DNA of 64,000 bases from Acidobacteriaceae bacterium (GTDB lineage: Bacteria > Acidobacteriota > Terriglobia > Terriglobales > Acidobacteriaceae), in contig JASHOQ010000127.1 in assembly GCA_030041045.1 (NCBI GenBank), forward strand, positions 1 to 64,000, read 5' to 3'. This document shows positions 19,591-28,507 of this stretch, piece after piece; positions within the stretch are counted from its first letter, which is position 1; every line of letters starts with the position of its first letter. A program made the position numbers and the translations under genes. The notes under the pieces are model-generated. The model was not told the DNA's origin. It worked only from the letters and a program-made list of their open reading frames with translations, and did not search any database.

Positions 19591-21729
19591 ATGGCCAGAC
19601 CAACACAAAAGGTAAAGCTGTTCAACGGCCGGGACCACTCCTGGATGCAGTTCAACCGGAGAGTGCTCGAAGAGGCCGAGGACGCGACCAATCCGCTGCT
19701 GGAGCGGGTGAAGTTTCTGGCCATTACGGGTTCGAACCTGGATGAATACGTAGAGATCCGGCAGGCGGGGCTGATGCAGCGCATTGAGGACGGGTACCGT
19801 GAGCCGGGGTGGGACGGCCTGCGGCCGGGCGAGAGCCTGAGCGCGCTCACCGCCGACATGCACGAGTTTGTGGCTGCCCAGTACCAGTGCTGGAACAAGC
19901 ATCTGCTGCCGGAGCTGCGGAAACAGGGAATCCGGCTACTGGAGTGGGCGGAGCTGAGCGAGGATGCGAGCGCGTTCGCGCGCAGCTATTTTCAGCGCGA
20001 GGTGGACCCGCTGCTGACCCCCATCTCCATCGACCCGGCGCATCCGTTTCCGCGGGTGCTGAACAAGGCGCTGTGTCTGGCGCTACTGCTCCGGGCAAAG
20101 CGGCGCAGCTCCGGGCCGCAGGTGCTGGGGGTGGTGACGGTGCCGCGGGCGCTGCCCAGGTTTGTGCGGCTGCCTTCAGGGGAAGGCCACCACGATTACC
20201 TGCTGCTGCAAGACCTGATCGCGCAGCAACTGGCGGGAATGTACCGCGGCTACGAGGTGCTGGCGCATGCCTCGTTCCGGGTGACGAGGAACTCGAACCT
20301 CTACTTCGAAGAAGAAGAAGCGCGGTCGCTGCTCGAAACCATCCGCGTGGAGCTGCACAACCGGCGCAAGGGCGACGCGGTGCGCCTCGAAATCGAGGCG
20401 GGAGCCGATCCCGAGATCATCGAGCGGCTGCGGGTGAACTTCGAACTGGACGAGGCCCAGGTGTTTCGCGGCGAAGGTCCTGTGAACCTGTCACGGGTGA
20501 TGTTTCTCTACGAGGACGTGCAGCGGCCGGAGCTGAAGTTCCAGCCGTTTACGCCCAAACCGCTGCTGCTGAGCCGGAAGTCGACGGGGATCTTCGACGA
20601 GCTGCGCCACCACGACATTCTGCTGCACCATCCCTACGATTCCTATGACCCGGTGGTGGAGTTTGTGCAGCAGGGCGCGCAGGACCCGGCGGTAGTGACG
20701 ATGAAACAGACGCTCTACCGCACCAGCAACGATTCGCCGATGTTCCAGGCGCTGACGGAAGCGGGCGCCACCAAGGAAGCCACGGTGGTGGTGGAGCTGA
20801 TGGCGCGCTTCGACGAGGCCACGAATATCCGCTGGGCGCGGAGCATGGAAGACGCGGGGGTGCAGGTCTTCCACGGCGTAGTGGGACTCAAGACGCACTG
20901 CAAGCTGGCCATGCTGGTGCGGCGCGACGAGGATGGGCAGACGCGGCGCTACTGCCACCTGGGCACGGGCAATTACAACCCGGTGACGGCGCGGTTCTAT
21001 ACCGACCTGAGTTTGCTGACCAGCGATCCGCAGATTACCGAGCGCGTGCACATGGTGTTCAACTACCTCACCGCGCACGCCGAGATTGACGACTACAGCC
21101 CGCTGCTGGTGGCGCCGCTGACCATGGCGGAAAGTTTTCTGCGGCTGATCCGGCGCGAGGGCGAGCACGCGCGCGCGGGAAGGCCGGCGCGCATTGTGGC
21201 CAAGATGAATGCGCTGCTGGAGCCCTCGGTGGTGGAGGCGCTCTACCAGGCGTCGCAGGCGGGCGTGGACATCGATCTGATCGTGCGCGGAATTTCCATC
21301 CTGCGGCCCGGGGTGAAGGGATTGTCGGAACGCATTCGCGTGCGCTCGATTGTGGGCAGGTTCCTGGAGCACTCGCGGATTTTTTATTTTGCCAACGGCG
21401 GCGACGACGAAATTTACCTGGGATCGGCGGACTGGATGCCGCGCAATTTATTCGAGCGTTGCGAGGTGGTGTTTCCGGTGCGCGACGCGGCGGCGATTGC
21501 GCGCATCGAGGAGGAGATTCTGCCGGCGTACCTGGCCGATACGGCCAAGGCGCGGCTGCAGCAGGCCGACGGGAGCTACCTGCGCGCCAGCAAGACGATG
21601 AAGGATGCGCCTGCGTTTTCCAGCCAGGATTTTCTCATTCAACTGGCGGAGGGCAAGACGGATCTGGATGCGATTCCGCAGCGGCAGAGAGTGAGGGCCA
21701 CGGCGAAGAAGGCAACGGCGGCGGATTGA
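19591..21729 (+). CDS. ppk1: Polyphosphate kinase 1
   Basis: 712 residues, normal for PPK1. The N-terminal domain starts with LFNGRDHSWMQFNRRVLEEAED and FLAITGSNLDEYVEIR. The catalytic domain has TMKQTLYRTSNDSP near 370, GLKTHCKLAMLVRRD with the phosphohistidine His near 434 and HLGTGNYNPVTARFYTDLSL, and the second PLD-like half near 560-600 (IDLIVRGISILRPG). PPK1 makes inorganic polyphosphate reversibly from ATP and matters for stress and phosphate storage. Monocistronic as far as visible; it is preceded and followed by repeat-rich gaps. Confidence 0.95.
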   Translation: MARPTQKVKLFNGRDHSWMQFNRRVLEEAEDATNPLLERVKFLAITGSNLDEYVEIRQAGLMQRIEDGYREPGWDGLRPGESLSALTADMHEFVAAQYQCWNKHLLPELRKQGIRLLEWAELSEDASAFARSYFQREVDPLLTPISIDPAHPFPRVLNKALCLALLLRAKRRSSGPQVLGVVTVPRALPRFVRLPSGEGHHDYLLLQDLIAQQLAGMYRGYEVLAHASFRVTRNSNLYFEEEEARSLLETIRVELHNRRKGDAVRLEIEAGADPEIIERLRVNFELDEAQVFRGEGPVNLSRVMFLYEDVQRPELKFQPFTPKPLLLSRKSTGIFDELRHHDILLHHPYDSYDPVVEFVQQGAQDPAVVTMKQTLYRTSNDSPMFQALTEAGATKEATVVVELMARFDEATNIRWARSMEDAGVQVFHGVVGLKTHCKLAMLVRRDEDGQTRRYCHLGTGNYNPVTARFYTDLSLLTSDPQITERVHMVFNYLTAHAEIDDYSPLLVAPLTMAESFLRLIRREGEHARAGRPARIVAKMNALLEPSVVEALYQASQAGVDIDLIVRGISILRPGVKGLSERIRVRSIVGRFLEHSRIFYFANGGDDEIYLGSADWMPRNLFERCEVVFPVRDAAAIARIEEEILPAYLADTAKARLQQADGSYLRASKTMKDAPAFSSQDFLIQLAEGKTDLDAIPQRQRVRATAKKATAAD

Positions 21730-21775
21730 GGCGGCGATCGGGCCGACGCGGAAGAGGCGTGCCGGAGTTCGCGCT

Positions 21776-22189
21776 TTCCCAAGTCCCAAAATCGGGCCTG
21801 GGGCACCCGTTTTCGCGCTTGGACGGCGATAGCTTCGTGCTTTCCTGCTCATTTCGTTCGCCGTTGTGCGCCACGGCGGAAGAGGATGGGGCAACCGGGT
21901 TCGTCCCGTTGAAGGGTTGTCGCGCGGGACGCGTTTCTTTCGCCCCTTTTCAGGGGCTTCCTTCGACAGAGGCGATTTCCCGCCCCAGGCTTTCGCCTGG
22001 GGCTACCGTCTTAGGCCCGCTGAAGCGGGCACGGGATAGAACACGAGGCGTTTCCAAGCTTATGGAAAGCAACTGCAGGTCCCTCGACTCCCTCCGCTGC
22101 GCTCCGGTCGCTCGGGATGACAGAGGTTGGTTGGAGTAGTTTGCGCCTTCCCGCCCTTTTCGCAAAGAAGGCAAAAAGGAAGGGGCAAC
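21776..22189 (+). repeat. Repeat-rich gap downstream of ppk1 (families A, B, D, C, B)
   Basis: In order: family A 21776-21808; a B-like element about 21855-21900; the family D two-hairpin cassette 21982-22030 (GCCCCAGGC TTTC GCCTGGGGC, then GCCCGC TGAA GCGGGC); family C 22069-22122; family B 22150-22189. These fill most of the 483-base gap between ppk1 and mntH. No gene is supported here. Confidence 0.75.
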
Positions 22190-22212
22190 GACTTTGGGGC
22201 GCGAAGGTGGGA

Positions 22213-23544
22213 TCAGCGGCCGAGAAGCGTTTCGACGAGGAGCCAGGCGTTGAGGGCGGCGATGAAGATGGCGGTGAACCAGGCCAGAGCCTTTAGCGTG
22301 CGGCCATTCGCGAACTCGCCCATACGGGCGCGGTCGCTAGTAAAAAGGACGAGCGGCACGACGGCGAAGCTGAGCTGGAAGGAAAGAATCACTTGGCTGA
22401 GGATGAGGAGCTTTTCCGTTCCTTGCTCGCCGGTAATGGCGACCACGACGATGGTGGGAATAATGGCGAGCGAGCGGGTGACGAGGCGGCGCAGCCAGGG
22501 CTTGAGCCGGATGTGAATGAAGCCCTCCATGACCACCTGGCCGGCGAGGGTTCCGGTGATGGAGGAGTTCTGGCCGGAGGCAAGCAGGGCGACGGCGAAC
22601 AGGGTGCTGGCGCCGGCCGCGCCCACAAGGGGCGAAAGGAGCTTGAAGGCGTCCTGGATGGCGGCCACGTTGATGAGGCCGCGGCGATGGAAGACGGCGG
22701 CGGCGACGATGAGGATGGCGGCGTTGACGAAGAGGGCGATGGTGAGAGCCAGGGCGGAGTCAATGTTGGCCAGGCGGATGGCTTCGCGCTTGCCTTTCGG
22801 GGTGCGCTCGTAGCGGCGGCTCTGCACCAGCGAGGAGTGAAGGTAGAGGTTGTGCGGCATGACCGTGGCGCCAAGGATGCCGATGGCGATGTAAAGCATG
22901 CCGGGATCGGTGACGATGGCGGGCGAGGGCACGAAAAGCGCGCGCAGAGCGGGCCAGTAGTCGGGGCGGGAGAAAAACATCTGCAGGCCGAAGAGGGCGA
23001 TGATGGCGCCGATGAGGGCGATGACGAGGGCTTCGACGGTGCGGAATCCCCAGCGCTGAAGAAGGAGAATCAATAGTACGTCGAGGCCGGTGATGAGCAC
23101 GCCGGTGAAAAGCGGGATGTGAAAGAGGAGTTCGAGGGCAATGGCCGAGCCGATGACTTCGGCCAGGTCGCAGGCGGCGATGGCGATTTCAGCGAGGATC
23201 CAGAGGGCGAAGCTCATCCGCCGGCCGTAGGATTCGCGGCAGAGCTGGGCAAGATCGCGCTCGGTGGCCACGCCAAGCTTGAGCGAAAGGCTCTGCAGCA
23301 GGATGGCCATGAGGTTCGAGGCCATGACCACGAACAGAAGCGTGTAGCCGAAGCGCGAGCCGCCGGCGATGTCCGTGGCCCAGTTGCCCGGGTCCATGTA
23401 GCCCACGGAGATGAGGAAGCCGGGACCGAGAAAACCGAGCAGGCGCAGACCGAGACGCGGCGAGCGGGTGAGGCGGACGCTCGCGTGCACCTCAGGCAGC
23501 GAGGGCTCGGCGAGCGGGATGCGGGAAACCGTTTCCGAAGACAT
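22213..23544 (-). CDS. mntH: Nramp-family divalent metal transporter (MntH-like)
   Basis: 443 residues from the ATG at 23544; a GTG at 23592 is an alternative, and neither has a good Shine-Dalgarno. Eleven or so transmembrane segments are evident. The signature residues are present: GYMDPGNWATDIAGGS near residue 50 (the metal-binding DPGN of TM1) and GATVMPHNLYLHSSLV near 230 (the MPH motif of TM6). Nramp proteins import Mn2+ (or Fe2+) with protons across the inner membrane. The family regulator encoded at 15.2 kb is a likely controller. An AT-rich, near-palindromic region lies directly upstream. Confidence 0.93.
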   Translation of the reverse strand: MSSETVSRIPLAEPSLPEVHASVRLTRSPRLGLRLLGFLGPGFLISVGYMDPGNWATDIAGGSRFGYTLLFVVMASNLMAILLQSLSLKLGVATERDLAQLCRESYGRRMSFALWILAEIAIAACDLAEVIGSAIALELLFHIPLFTGVLITGLDVLLILLLQRWGFRTVEALVIALIGAIIALFGLQMFFSRPDYWPALRALFVPSPAIVTDPGMLYIAIGILGATVMPHNLYLHSSLVQSRRYERTPKGKREAIRLANIDSALALTIALFVNAAILIVAAAVFHRRGLINVAAIQDAFKLLSPLVGAAGASTLFAVALLASGQNSSITGTLAGQVVMEGFIHIRLKPWLRRLVTRSLAIIPTIVVVAITGEQGTEKLLILSQVILSFQLSFAVVPLVLFTSDRARMGEFANGRTLKALAWFTAIFIAALNAWLLVETLLGR

Positions 23545-23608
23545 GAGGAGCGGGGAGCGACCGGCGTACTCCGTTAGTATGGCATAGTTCACTTAATTAT
23601 GGTTAATA

Positions 23609-23623
23609 ACAAATAATTATTGT
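23609..23623. promoter_or_regulatory. AT-rich palindrome upstream of mntH, candidate operator
   Basis: ACAAATAATTATTGT contains the perfect 10-base palindrome AATAATTATT and sits in a roughly 100-base AT-rich stretch that is striking in this GC-rich DNA. It is 64 bases before the ATG of mntH. It could be the promoter/operator for an MntR-type repressor, but it does not match a published MntR box that I know. Confidence 0.4.
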
Positions 23624-23702
23624 CGATTATGGAGGTCTCCGGAACGGGAATTCACTGACTAAGTAGTTGACGCATATCGATTAACATGAAGTCCCCAGGC
23701 TA

Positions 23703-23860
23703 CGGCATTTTCTGAGTTACTGTGTCCTCTTCGTTCCTTCGCAAGGTCGCCGCTCCCTGTTGGTCCCACCCCAGCAAGCGAGGAGCGCTTGCCGGGGCCC
23801 CGGGTTGGTCGCGTCGACTCCGCTTTCCGTCTTCGGGATATAGCTACTCAGAAAACGCTT
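23703..23860. mobile_element. MITE-like element, copy C, carrying a nested 45-base insertion
   Basis: Ends CGGCATTTTCTGAGT and ACTCAGAAAACGCTT form near-perfect inverted repeats, and TA stands outside each end (23701-23702 and 23861-23862). The backbone matches copies A and B at 31803-32030. Relative to them, 45 bases are inserted at 23766-23810. No coding capacity, so mobilisation would have needed a transposase elsewhere; the TA ends suggest an IS630/Tc1-type enzyme. Confidence 0.85.
23766..23810. mobile_element. Small hairpin element inserted in MITE copy C
   Basis: The insert CCACCCCAGCAAGC GAGGA GCGCTTGCCGGGGCCCCGG followed by a second GTTGGTC. GTTGGTC stands at 23759-23765 and again at 23804-23810, a 7-base direct duplication, while copies A and B have it once. 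The insert resembles hairpin family B (CCCACCC...GGGG). Confidence 0.8.
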
Positions 23861-23862
23861 TA

Positions 23863-23977
23863 GCGCCTGAGGCTGCCCTCTTGGGCCCGCTGGAGCGGGC
23901 AGCCGACGGATCGCCGGCGAGTTGAGGAGCGTGGCTTCCCACCCTTCCCGCACAGAACGCGGTAAGGATGGGGCAAC
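23863..23977 (+). repeat. Diverged family D hairpin and family B repeat
   Basis: GCCCGC TGGA GCGGGC within 23863-23901 is a diverged family D half. Family B lies at 23938-23977 (CCCACCCTTCCCGC...GCGGTAAGGATGGGGCAAC). Together with MITE copy C they fill the gap between the VWA gene and mntH. Confidence 0.65.
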
Positions 23978-24000
23978 CGGTTGAGTTAGAGAGCGAAAAT

Positions 24001-25098
24001 CTATTGGGCGGCCTGGACGGTTTGTTTTTCGCGGCGGGCGACGGGGAAATAGCCGGTGCGGGTGCGGACGGTGAGCGCGCCCATGCCCTTGGATTCGGCT
24101 TTGACTTCGACGCGGCGGAAGCCGGGCTCGGACATGGGCTTGGTGGAGCGGTAGCCGAGGGTGTACTGGCTGCGGATGTCCTGAGCGACCTCGGCGGCGA
24201 TCTCGTCCACGTCTTCCATGGATTTGGGAAAGAAGGCCATACCGCCGGTTTCCGTGGAGAGCATTTCTAGGGCGCGCCGGGCGTGGCGGACTTCAGCGCG
24301 GCTCATCTCGTCGCCGAAGAGCAGGCCAATGGTGTAGATGACGGGGCCGGAGAGCTCCTGCACCCGGTGGATGGTCTGCTCGAGATTGAGCGTGGAGGCG
24401 TTGTCTTCACCGTCGGTGATGAGGACGAGGACCTGCTTGGGACGCGAACCCTCTTCGACGAGATGATCGGCGGAAGCGACGACGGCGTCGTAGAGAGCGG
24501 TGCCGCCGCGGGAATCGATGTGCGCAAGGCCTTCGCGGAGCTTGGAAGGATCGGAGGTGAAATCGGCGTCGATGAAGGCTTCGTCAGAGAAGTTCACGAC
24601 AAAGGCCTGGTCCTGGGGATTGGAAGCGAGGATAAGATCGAGGGCGCTCTTATTAACCGAGGGGCGCTTGCGGTACATGGAGCCGGAGTTGTCGATGACC
24701 AGGCCGATGGAGACGGGAAGATCGGTGTGCTGAAAGCTGAGGAGGGTCTGCTTGACGCCGTCTTCGAAGACGGTGAAGTCGTCCCTGGTGAGGTTCTCGA
24801 CGATCTTATTGCCGGCCAGGACGGTGGCGTTGAGGACAACCTCCTCGACGTTGGTGCGCAGGACGTAACCTTCCTTGCCCTCCTTGGGCAGAGGCGCAGC
24901 CGCGGGAGCTTCGACGCTGTCGGGCGAACGGACGGGATCGGCGTCGTGCGGGAGGGATGGGTTTTGCGCGGCGGCGGAGGCGGGCGACTGGGCGGTGAGC
25001 GGGAGTGCGGGCGCGGGAACGGGGGAAAACGCGAGCGCGGCCGAAACAGACAAGATCGTCAAAAAGGCCGCGGGCACGACGTTATTGCATAGGCGCAT
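24001..25098 (-). CDS. VWA-domain exported protein (VWFA-related Acidobacterial type), second of pair
   Basis: 365 residues from the ATG at 25098 (MRLCNNVVPAAFLTIL); the ORF track starts six codons earlier. Signal peptide to about residue 25, then a Pro/Ala linker, a small beta domain (VVLNATVLAGNKIVENLTRDDFTVFEDG) and a von Willebrand A domain with the MIDAS motif DNSGSM near 136 and a downstream LITDGEDN. Ends with YTLGYRSTKP...YFPVARRE. Such proteins are abundant in Acidobacteria; they bind Mg2+ and probably protein partners in the periplasm or outside. The start overlaps the end of the upstream VWA gene by 17 bases. Confidence 0.88.
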   Translation of the reverse strand: MRLCNNVVPAAFLTILSVSAALAFSPVPAPALPLTAQSPASAAAQNPSLPHDADPVRSPDSVEAPAAAPLPKEGKEGYVLRTNVEEVVLNATVLAGNKIVENLTRDDFTVFEDGVKQTLLSFQHTDLPVSIGLVIDNSGSMYRKRPSVNKSALDLILASNPQDQAFVVNFSDEAFIDADFTSDPSKLREGLAHIDSRGGTALYDAVVASADHLVEEGSRPKQVLVLITDGEDNASTLNLEQTIHRVQELSGPVIYTIGLLFGDEMSRAEVRHARRALEMLSTETGGMAFFPKSMEDVDEIAAEVAQDIRSQYTLGYRSTKPMSEPGFRRVEVKAESKGMGALTVRTRTGYFPVARREKQTVQAAQ

Positions 25099-26236
25099 AG
25101 TAGCCGGTGCGAGCATAGACGGTGAGTGGAGGCAGTCCCGGAGGAGGATTCACCTTCACTTTCACTTTACGCCACTTGCCATCCTTGGTCATGTCTACGG
25201 GCCTGTAACCGATGACGTACTGGTTGCGCAGCTCGGTGGAGATTTTCTCGGCGATATCGCTCATCTCATCCACGTCGTCGACGCGGAACATGCGGCCGCC
25301 GGTGGAGTCGCTGAGGTCTTCGAGGAGCTGCGGGCCGGCGCGCTCCTCGGGGGTGGGCGCGTAGGGATCGAAGATGCCGATGGAATAGATTTCGACGTCG
25401 GACTCGCGGACCTGGGCGCGGACTTCCCCTTCGGTGTAGCGGGAACGGTTGTCGCCGCCGTCGGAGACGACGAGCAGCGCTTTGCGCTCGTGGCGGGCGT
25501 CTTTCATCTTGGCCACGCCGTAGTAGATGGCGTCGAGCAGCGCGGTGCGATGGCCGGCGCGTACGGTGGCCAGCCGGGCCTCGATGTCGTCGACCGAACT
25601 GGTGAAGTCTTCAATCAGCTCGGGACGGTCATTGAAGCCGATGACGAAGAACTCGTCCTGGGGATTGGCGGTCTTGATGAACTGCAGAATCGCGTCCTTG
25701 GCGCGGGCGAGCTTGGAAGTCATGGAGCCGGAAAGATCGAAGATGATGCCGATGGAGACGGGTGCGTCCTCGCAGGCGAAGCTGGAGATCTTCTGCTCGG
25801 AGTTGTTCTCGTAAACCTGAAAGTCATTCTGCTCTAGGCCGGTGACCAGGCGGTTCATGGGGTCGGTGATGGTGACGGGGACGAGTACCAGGTTGACGTC
25901 CATGCGGATGAAGGAGCCGGGGTGAACCTTGAGGGCCTTGATGCCGGTTTCCGGAGGAGCTTCAGCGCCTGTGGGCTCGTTTGTAGACGGCGTGGCCGAA
26001 GCGGGCGGCTGCACGTGCACGCGGTTCAACTGATCGTCCTGGGCCCGGACCAGCGGCGCAAGGGAGAAGAGCGCGGCGAACGCGCAGAGGACGGCGCACG
26101 CAGGGAAGCTCTTCGCCGGGAGTTTATTGCCCAGGCAGGAACCGGTGGGCGGGACACAGAAAAGCATTCCCCGGCGGACCAGATTCGGGTTGCCGCTCCC
26201 GTCTGGCGAAGTCCGCGGTAGGGGAAGCGTGTTCAT
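25082..26236 (-). CDS. VWA-domain exported protein (VWFA-related Acidobacterial type), first of pair
   Basis: 384 residues if the ATG at 26236 (MNTLPLPRTSP) is used; an internal ATG at 26167 (MLFCVPPTG) is an alternative. A hydrophobic signal segment ends near LVRAQDD. The same architecture as its neighbour follows: VPVTITDPMNRLVTGLEQNDFQVYEN, MIDAS FDLSGSM near 165, LLVVSDGGDNRSRYT, and a C-terminal QYVIGYRPVD...VYARTGYYAPMQ. The two proteins are paralogues from a tandem duplication and are probably co-translated. The ORF-track start at 26503 would run through intergenic DNA. Confidence 0.87.
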   Translation of the reverse strand: MNTLPLPRTSPDGSGNPNLVRRGMLFCVPPTGSCLGNKLPAKSFPACAVLCAFAALFSLAPLVRAQDDQLNRVHVQPPASATPSTNEPTGAEAPPETGIKALKVHPGSFIRMDVNLVLVPVTITDPMNRLVTGLEQNDFQVYENNSEQKISSFACEDAPVSIGIIFDLSGSMTSKLARAKDAILQFIKTANPQDEFFVIGFNDRPELIEDFTSSVDDIEARLATVRAGHRTALLDAIYYGVAKMKDARHERKALLVVSDGGDNRSRYTEGEVRAQVRESDVEIYSIGIFDPYAPTPEERAGPQLLEDLSDSTGGRMFRVDDVDEMSDIAEKISTELRNQYVIGYRPVDMTKDGKWRKVKVKVNPPPGLPPLTVYARTGYYAPMQ

Positions 26237-26460
26237 TGAGGTGCGCCTCGATGTTGGACGCGATAGTAGCACGATTGGCGCTTTCCCGGCGTAATCCGAT
26301 TGTAATTCCGGGGCCCCGCATCCGGGTAGATTGAAGGCCCATCCTGCAGAAGAGGCTCGCGATACAATCGAGCCTGAGCGTTCCGGTGTCCCGATTCCGC
26401 GCAAGGAGGAGGCCGGCGGCTGAGAAATTAAACGATTTAACGCGGAGCACGACCGAACCG

Positions 26461-27813
26461 ATGGCACGCATCTACCCGTTTCGCGCCTGGCGCTACAATC
26501 CATCCACCGTCCGTCTGGATGAGGTGGTCACCCAGCCTTACGACAAGATATCTCCTGCAATGCAGCAGGCTTACTACCAGCGCAGCCCCTACAATCTGGT
26601 CCGCATCATCCTCGGACTGCCTGAACTCTTCGATGCCGACGGGCGGGAAAATGTGTATACGCGCGCGGCGCGGGATTTTCGCGCCTGGCGCGAGGCGGGT
26701 GTGCTGGTCCAGGAAAAGGAGCCGTGCGTACTGGCCTACGCCCAGCGGTTTACGGTTCCCGGAAGCACGGCCGTGAAGGAGCGGCGGGGGTTCATCGCGC
26801 TGGGCAAACTGCACGAGTACGCCGACGGGGTGGTCTTCCGGCACGAGCAGACGCTCTCCAAGCCGAAGAGCGACCGGCTGAACCTGCTCAGGGCGACGAG
26901 GGCGCATTTCGGGCAGATCTTCATGCTGTATTCCGATCCGGCGGGCGCGGTGGAGCGGGTTCTCTACGACGGGAGCGGGCCGGCGGATGCCGAAGTAACC
27001 GACGAGTACGGCGTGCTGCACCGGCTGTGGCGGATCAGCGACGCGGCCACCATCAACCTGCTGACCACGGCCATGGCAGACAAGAAGCTGATTATTGCCG
27101 ACGGGCACCATCGCTACGAGACGGCGCTGAACTACGCCCGGGAGTCCGGCGCCAACGGCAGGACGCGAGCCGAGCACAGCGCACAGCACCTGCCGCAGCC
27201 TGCATCCCCTGAAGCGGCGGCGATGATGACGTTTGTAAACATGGACTCGGAGGGGCTGGTGATTCTGCCCACGCACCGGGTGGTGCACAGCCTTGGCGGA
27301 GCGGATATCGACCGGTTCGACGCAGCGGAATTTGTCGTCGAGGCGGAGAAGTTTTTCACCGCGGAAAAACTGGCCGAGGCGGACGCGGCAGCGTACGTGG
27401 AAAAGCTGGGCGCGGAAAAAGGCATTGCGTTTGTGGCCGTGCTCAAGGGCGGGGCGTTTCTGCTGCGGTCAAAGAGCGGGACTGGGAGCGAGGCCGCAGC
27501 GTCGTTGCTCAAGGGATTGCCGGAACGGCAGCGCAACCTGGATTTGAGCCATCTGCACGCCATCCTGCTGGAGCGCGTGCTGGGTCTGGACGCGGAAAAG
27601 GTGCGCGAGCAGACGAACATCCGCTATCTGCGCGACGCCGGCGAGGCCGTGGAGCAGGTGCGGCGCGGCGAAGCCGACGTGGCCTTCCTCACCAACCCGG
27701 TGACTATGGAGCAACTCAAGGAAGTGGCCTTTGCCGGCGAGGTGATGCCGCAGAAGTCGACGGATTTCTATCCCAAGCTGCTGAGCGGACTGGCGATCTA
27801 TGCGCTGGAGTGA
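26461..27813 (+). CDS. DUF1015 family protein
   Basis: 450 residues from the ATG at 26461 (MARIYPFRAWRYNPST). It follows the DUF1015 pattern: VVTQPYDKISPAMQQAYYQRSPYNLVRI, HEQTLSKPKSDRLNLLRATRAHFGQIFMLY, IADGHHRYETALNYA near 215, and PQKSTDFYPKLLSGLAIY at the end. The family is widespread and cytosolic; some members are described as ParB/SerK-like kinases, but I cannot assign a reaction here. It overlaps the following amidase gene by 14 bases and heads a four-gene cluster with cell-wall genes. Confidence 0.88.
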   Translation: MARIYPFRAWRYNPSTVRLDEVVTQPYDKISPAMQQAYYQRSPYNLVRIILGLPELFDADGRENVYTRAARDFRAWREAGVLVQEKEPCVLAYAQRFTVPGSTAVKERRGFIALGKLHEYADGVVFRHEQTLSKPKSDRLNLLRATRAHFGQIFMLYSDPAGAVERVLYDGSGPADAEVTDEYGVLHRLWRISDAATINLLTTAMADKKLIIADGHHRYETALNYARESGANGRTRAEHSAQHLPQPASPEAAAMMTFVNMDSEGLVILPTHRVVHSLGGADIDRFDAAEFVVEAEKFFTAEKLAEADAAAYVEKLGAEKGIAFVAVLKGGAFLLRSKSGTGSEAAASLLKGLPERQRNLDLSHLHAILLERVLGLDAEKVREQTNIRYLRDAGEAVEQVRRGEADVAFLTNPVTMEQLKEVAFAGEVMPQKSTDFYPKLLSGLAIYALE

Positions 27814-28507
27814 AGCGGCGCTGCTAGCAGCAGCTATTTCCCTCCCCTCGATGGCGCAGGCTCCAGCGGCGCCGGCGGCGCGGTTCGTGGTGGTGCTGGA
27901 CGCGGCGCATGGCGGCGACGATACCGGCGGGCACAGCGGAAACTGGACGGAGAAGGCGTTTACGCTGGCGCTGAGCGTGCGGCTGCGCTCGCTGCTCCAG
28001 GCGCGGGGCATTGAAGTGGTGACCACGCGGGAGCAGGATGAGACGCTCGCGGCCGAGCAGCGCGACGCGATTGCCAACCACGCGCAGGCGCAGGCGTGCC
28101 TGAGCCTGCATGCCTCTCTGAGCGGAAGCGGCGTGCATCTGTTTGTTTCATCGCTGGCGCCGGTGCAGCCGGCGCGGTTCGTGCCGTGGAAGACGGCGCA
28201 GGCGACGGCGGTGGCGCGCAGCCTGGGACTGGCGGGGGTTCTCAACTCGGCGCTGGGACAGGCGGGATTGAACGTGACCCTGGGACGGACGGCGCTGCCG
28301 GTGGTGGACAGCATGACCTGCCCGGCCGTGGCGGTGGAAGTGGCTCCCGACCCGGGCTCGGGTGTGACCGCGACCGAGAGCCTGAACGACGCCGGTTACC
28401 AGGCGAAGGTGGCGCAGGCGCTCGCCGGCGCGCTGCTGGAGTGGCGGCAGGACGGGCTGGGCGAGAGTGTGCACGATGTTTCGCGTAAGGGAGCGCGTGC
28501 ACCGTGA
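27800..28507 (+). CDS. N-acetylmuramoyl-L-alanine amidase (AmiC/CwlM type)
   Basis: 235 residues. A short hydrophobic N-terminus (LLAAAISLPSMAQA) looks like a signal peptide. The amidase_3 fold is clear: VVLDAAHGGDDTG with the first zinc His, a Glu in WTEKAFTLALSVRLRSLL, VVTTREQDETLAAEQR, and CLSLHASL with the second zinc His region; a late Glu (AVAVEVAP) fits the catalytic position. It cleaves the amide between MurNAc and the stem peptide in the periplasm. Its start lies inside the DUF1015 gene, and its stop overlaps the GTG of the next gene. Confidence 0.88.
   Translation: MRWSEAALLAAAISLPSMAQAPAAPAARFVVVLDAAHGGDDTGGHSGNWTEKAFTLALSVRLRSLLQARGIEVVTTREQDETLAAEQRDAIANHAQAQACLSLHASLSGSGVHLFVSSLAPVQPARFVPWKTAQATAVARSLGLAGVLNSALGQAGLNVTLGRTALPVVDSMTCPAVAVEVAPDPGSGVTATESLNDAGYQAKVAQALAGALLEWRQDGLGESVHDVSRKGARAP

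Noticed and set aside
19063-19902. 279-codon minus-strand ORF upstream of and over the start of ppk1
   Set aside because: Overlaps the well-supported ppk1 start and repeat DNA; no domain signal.
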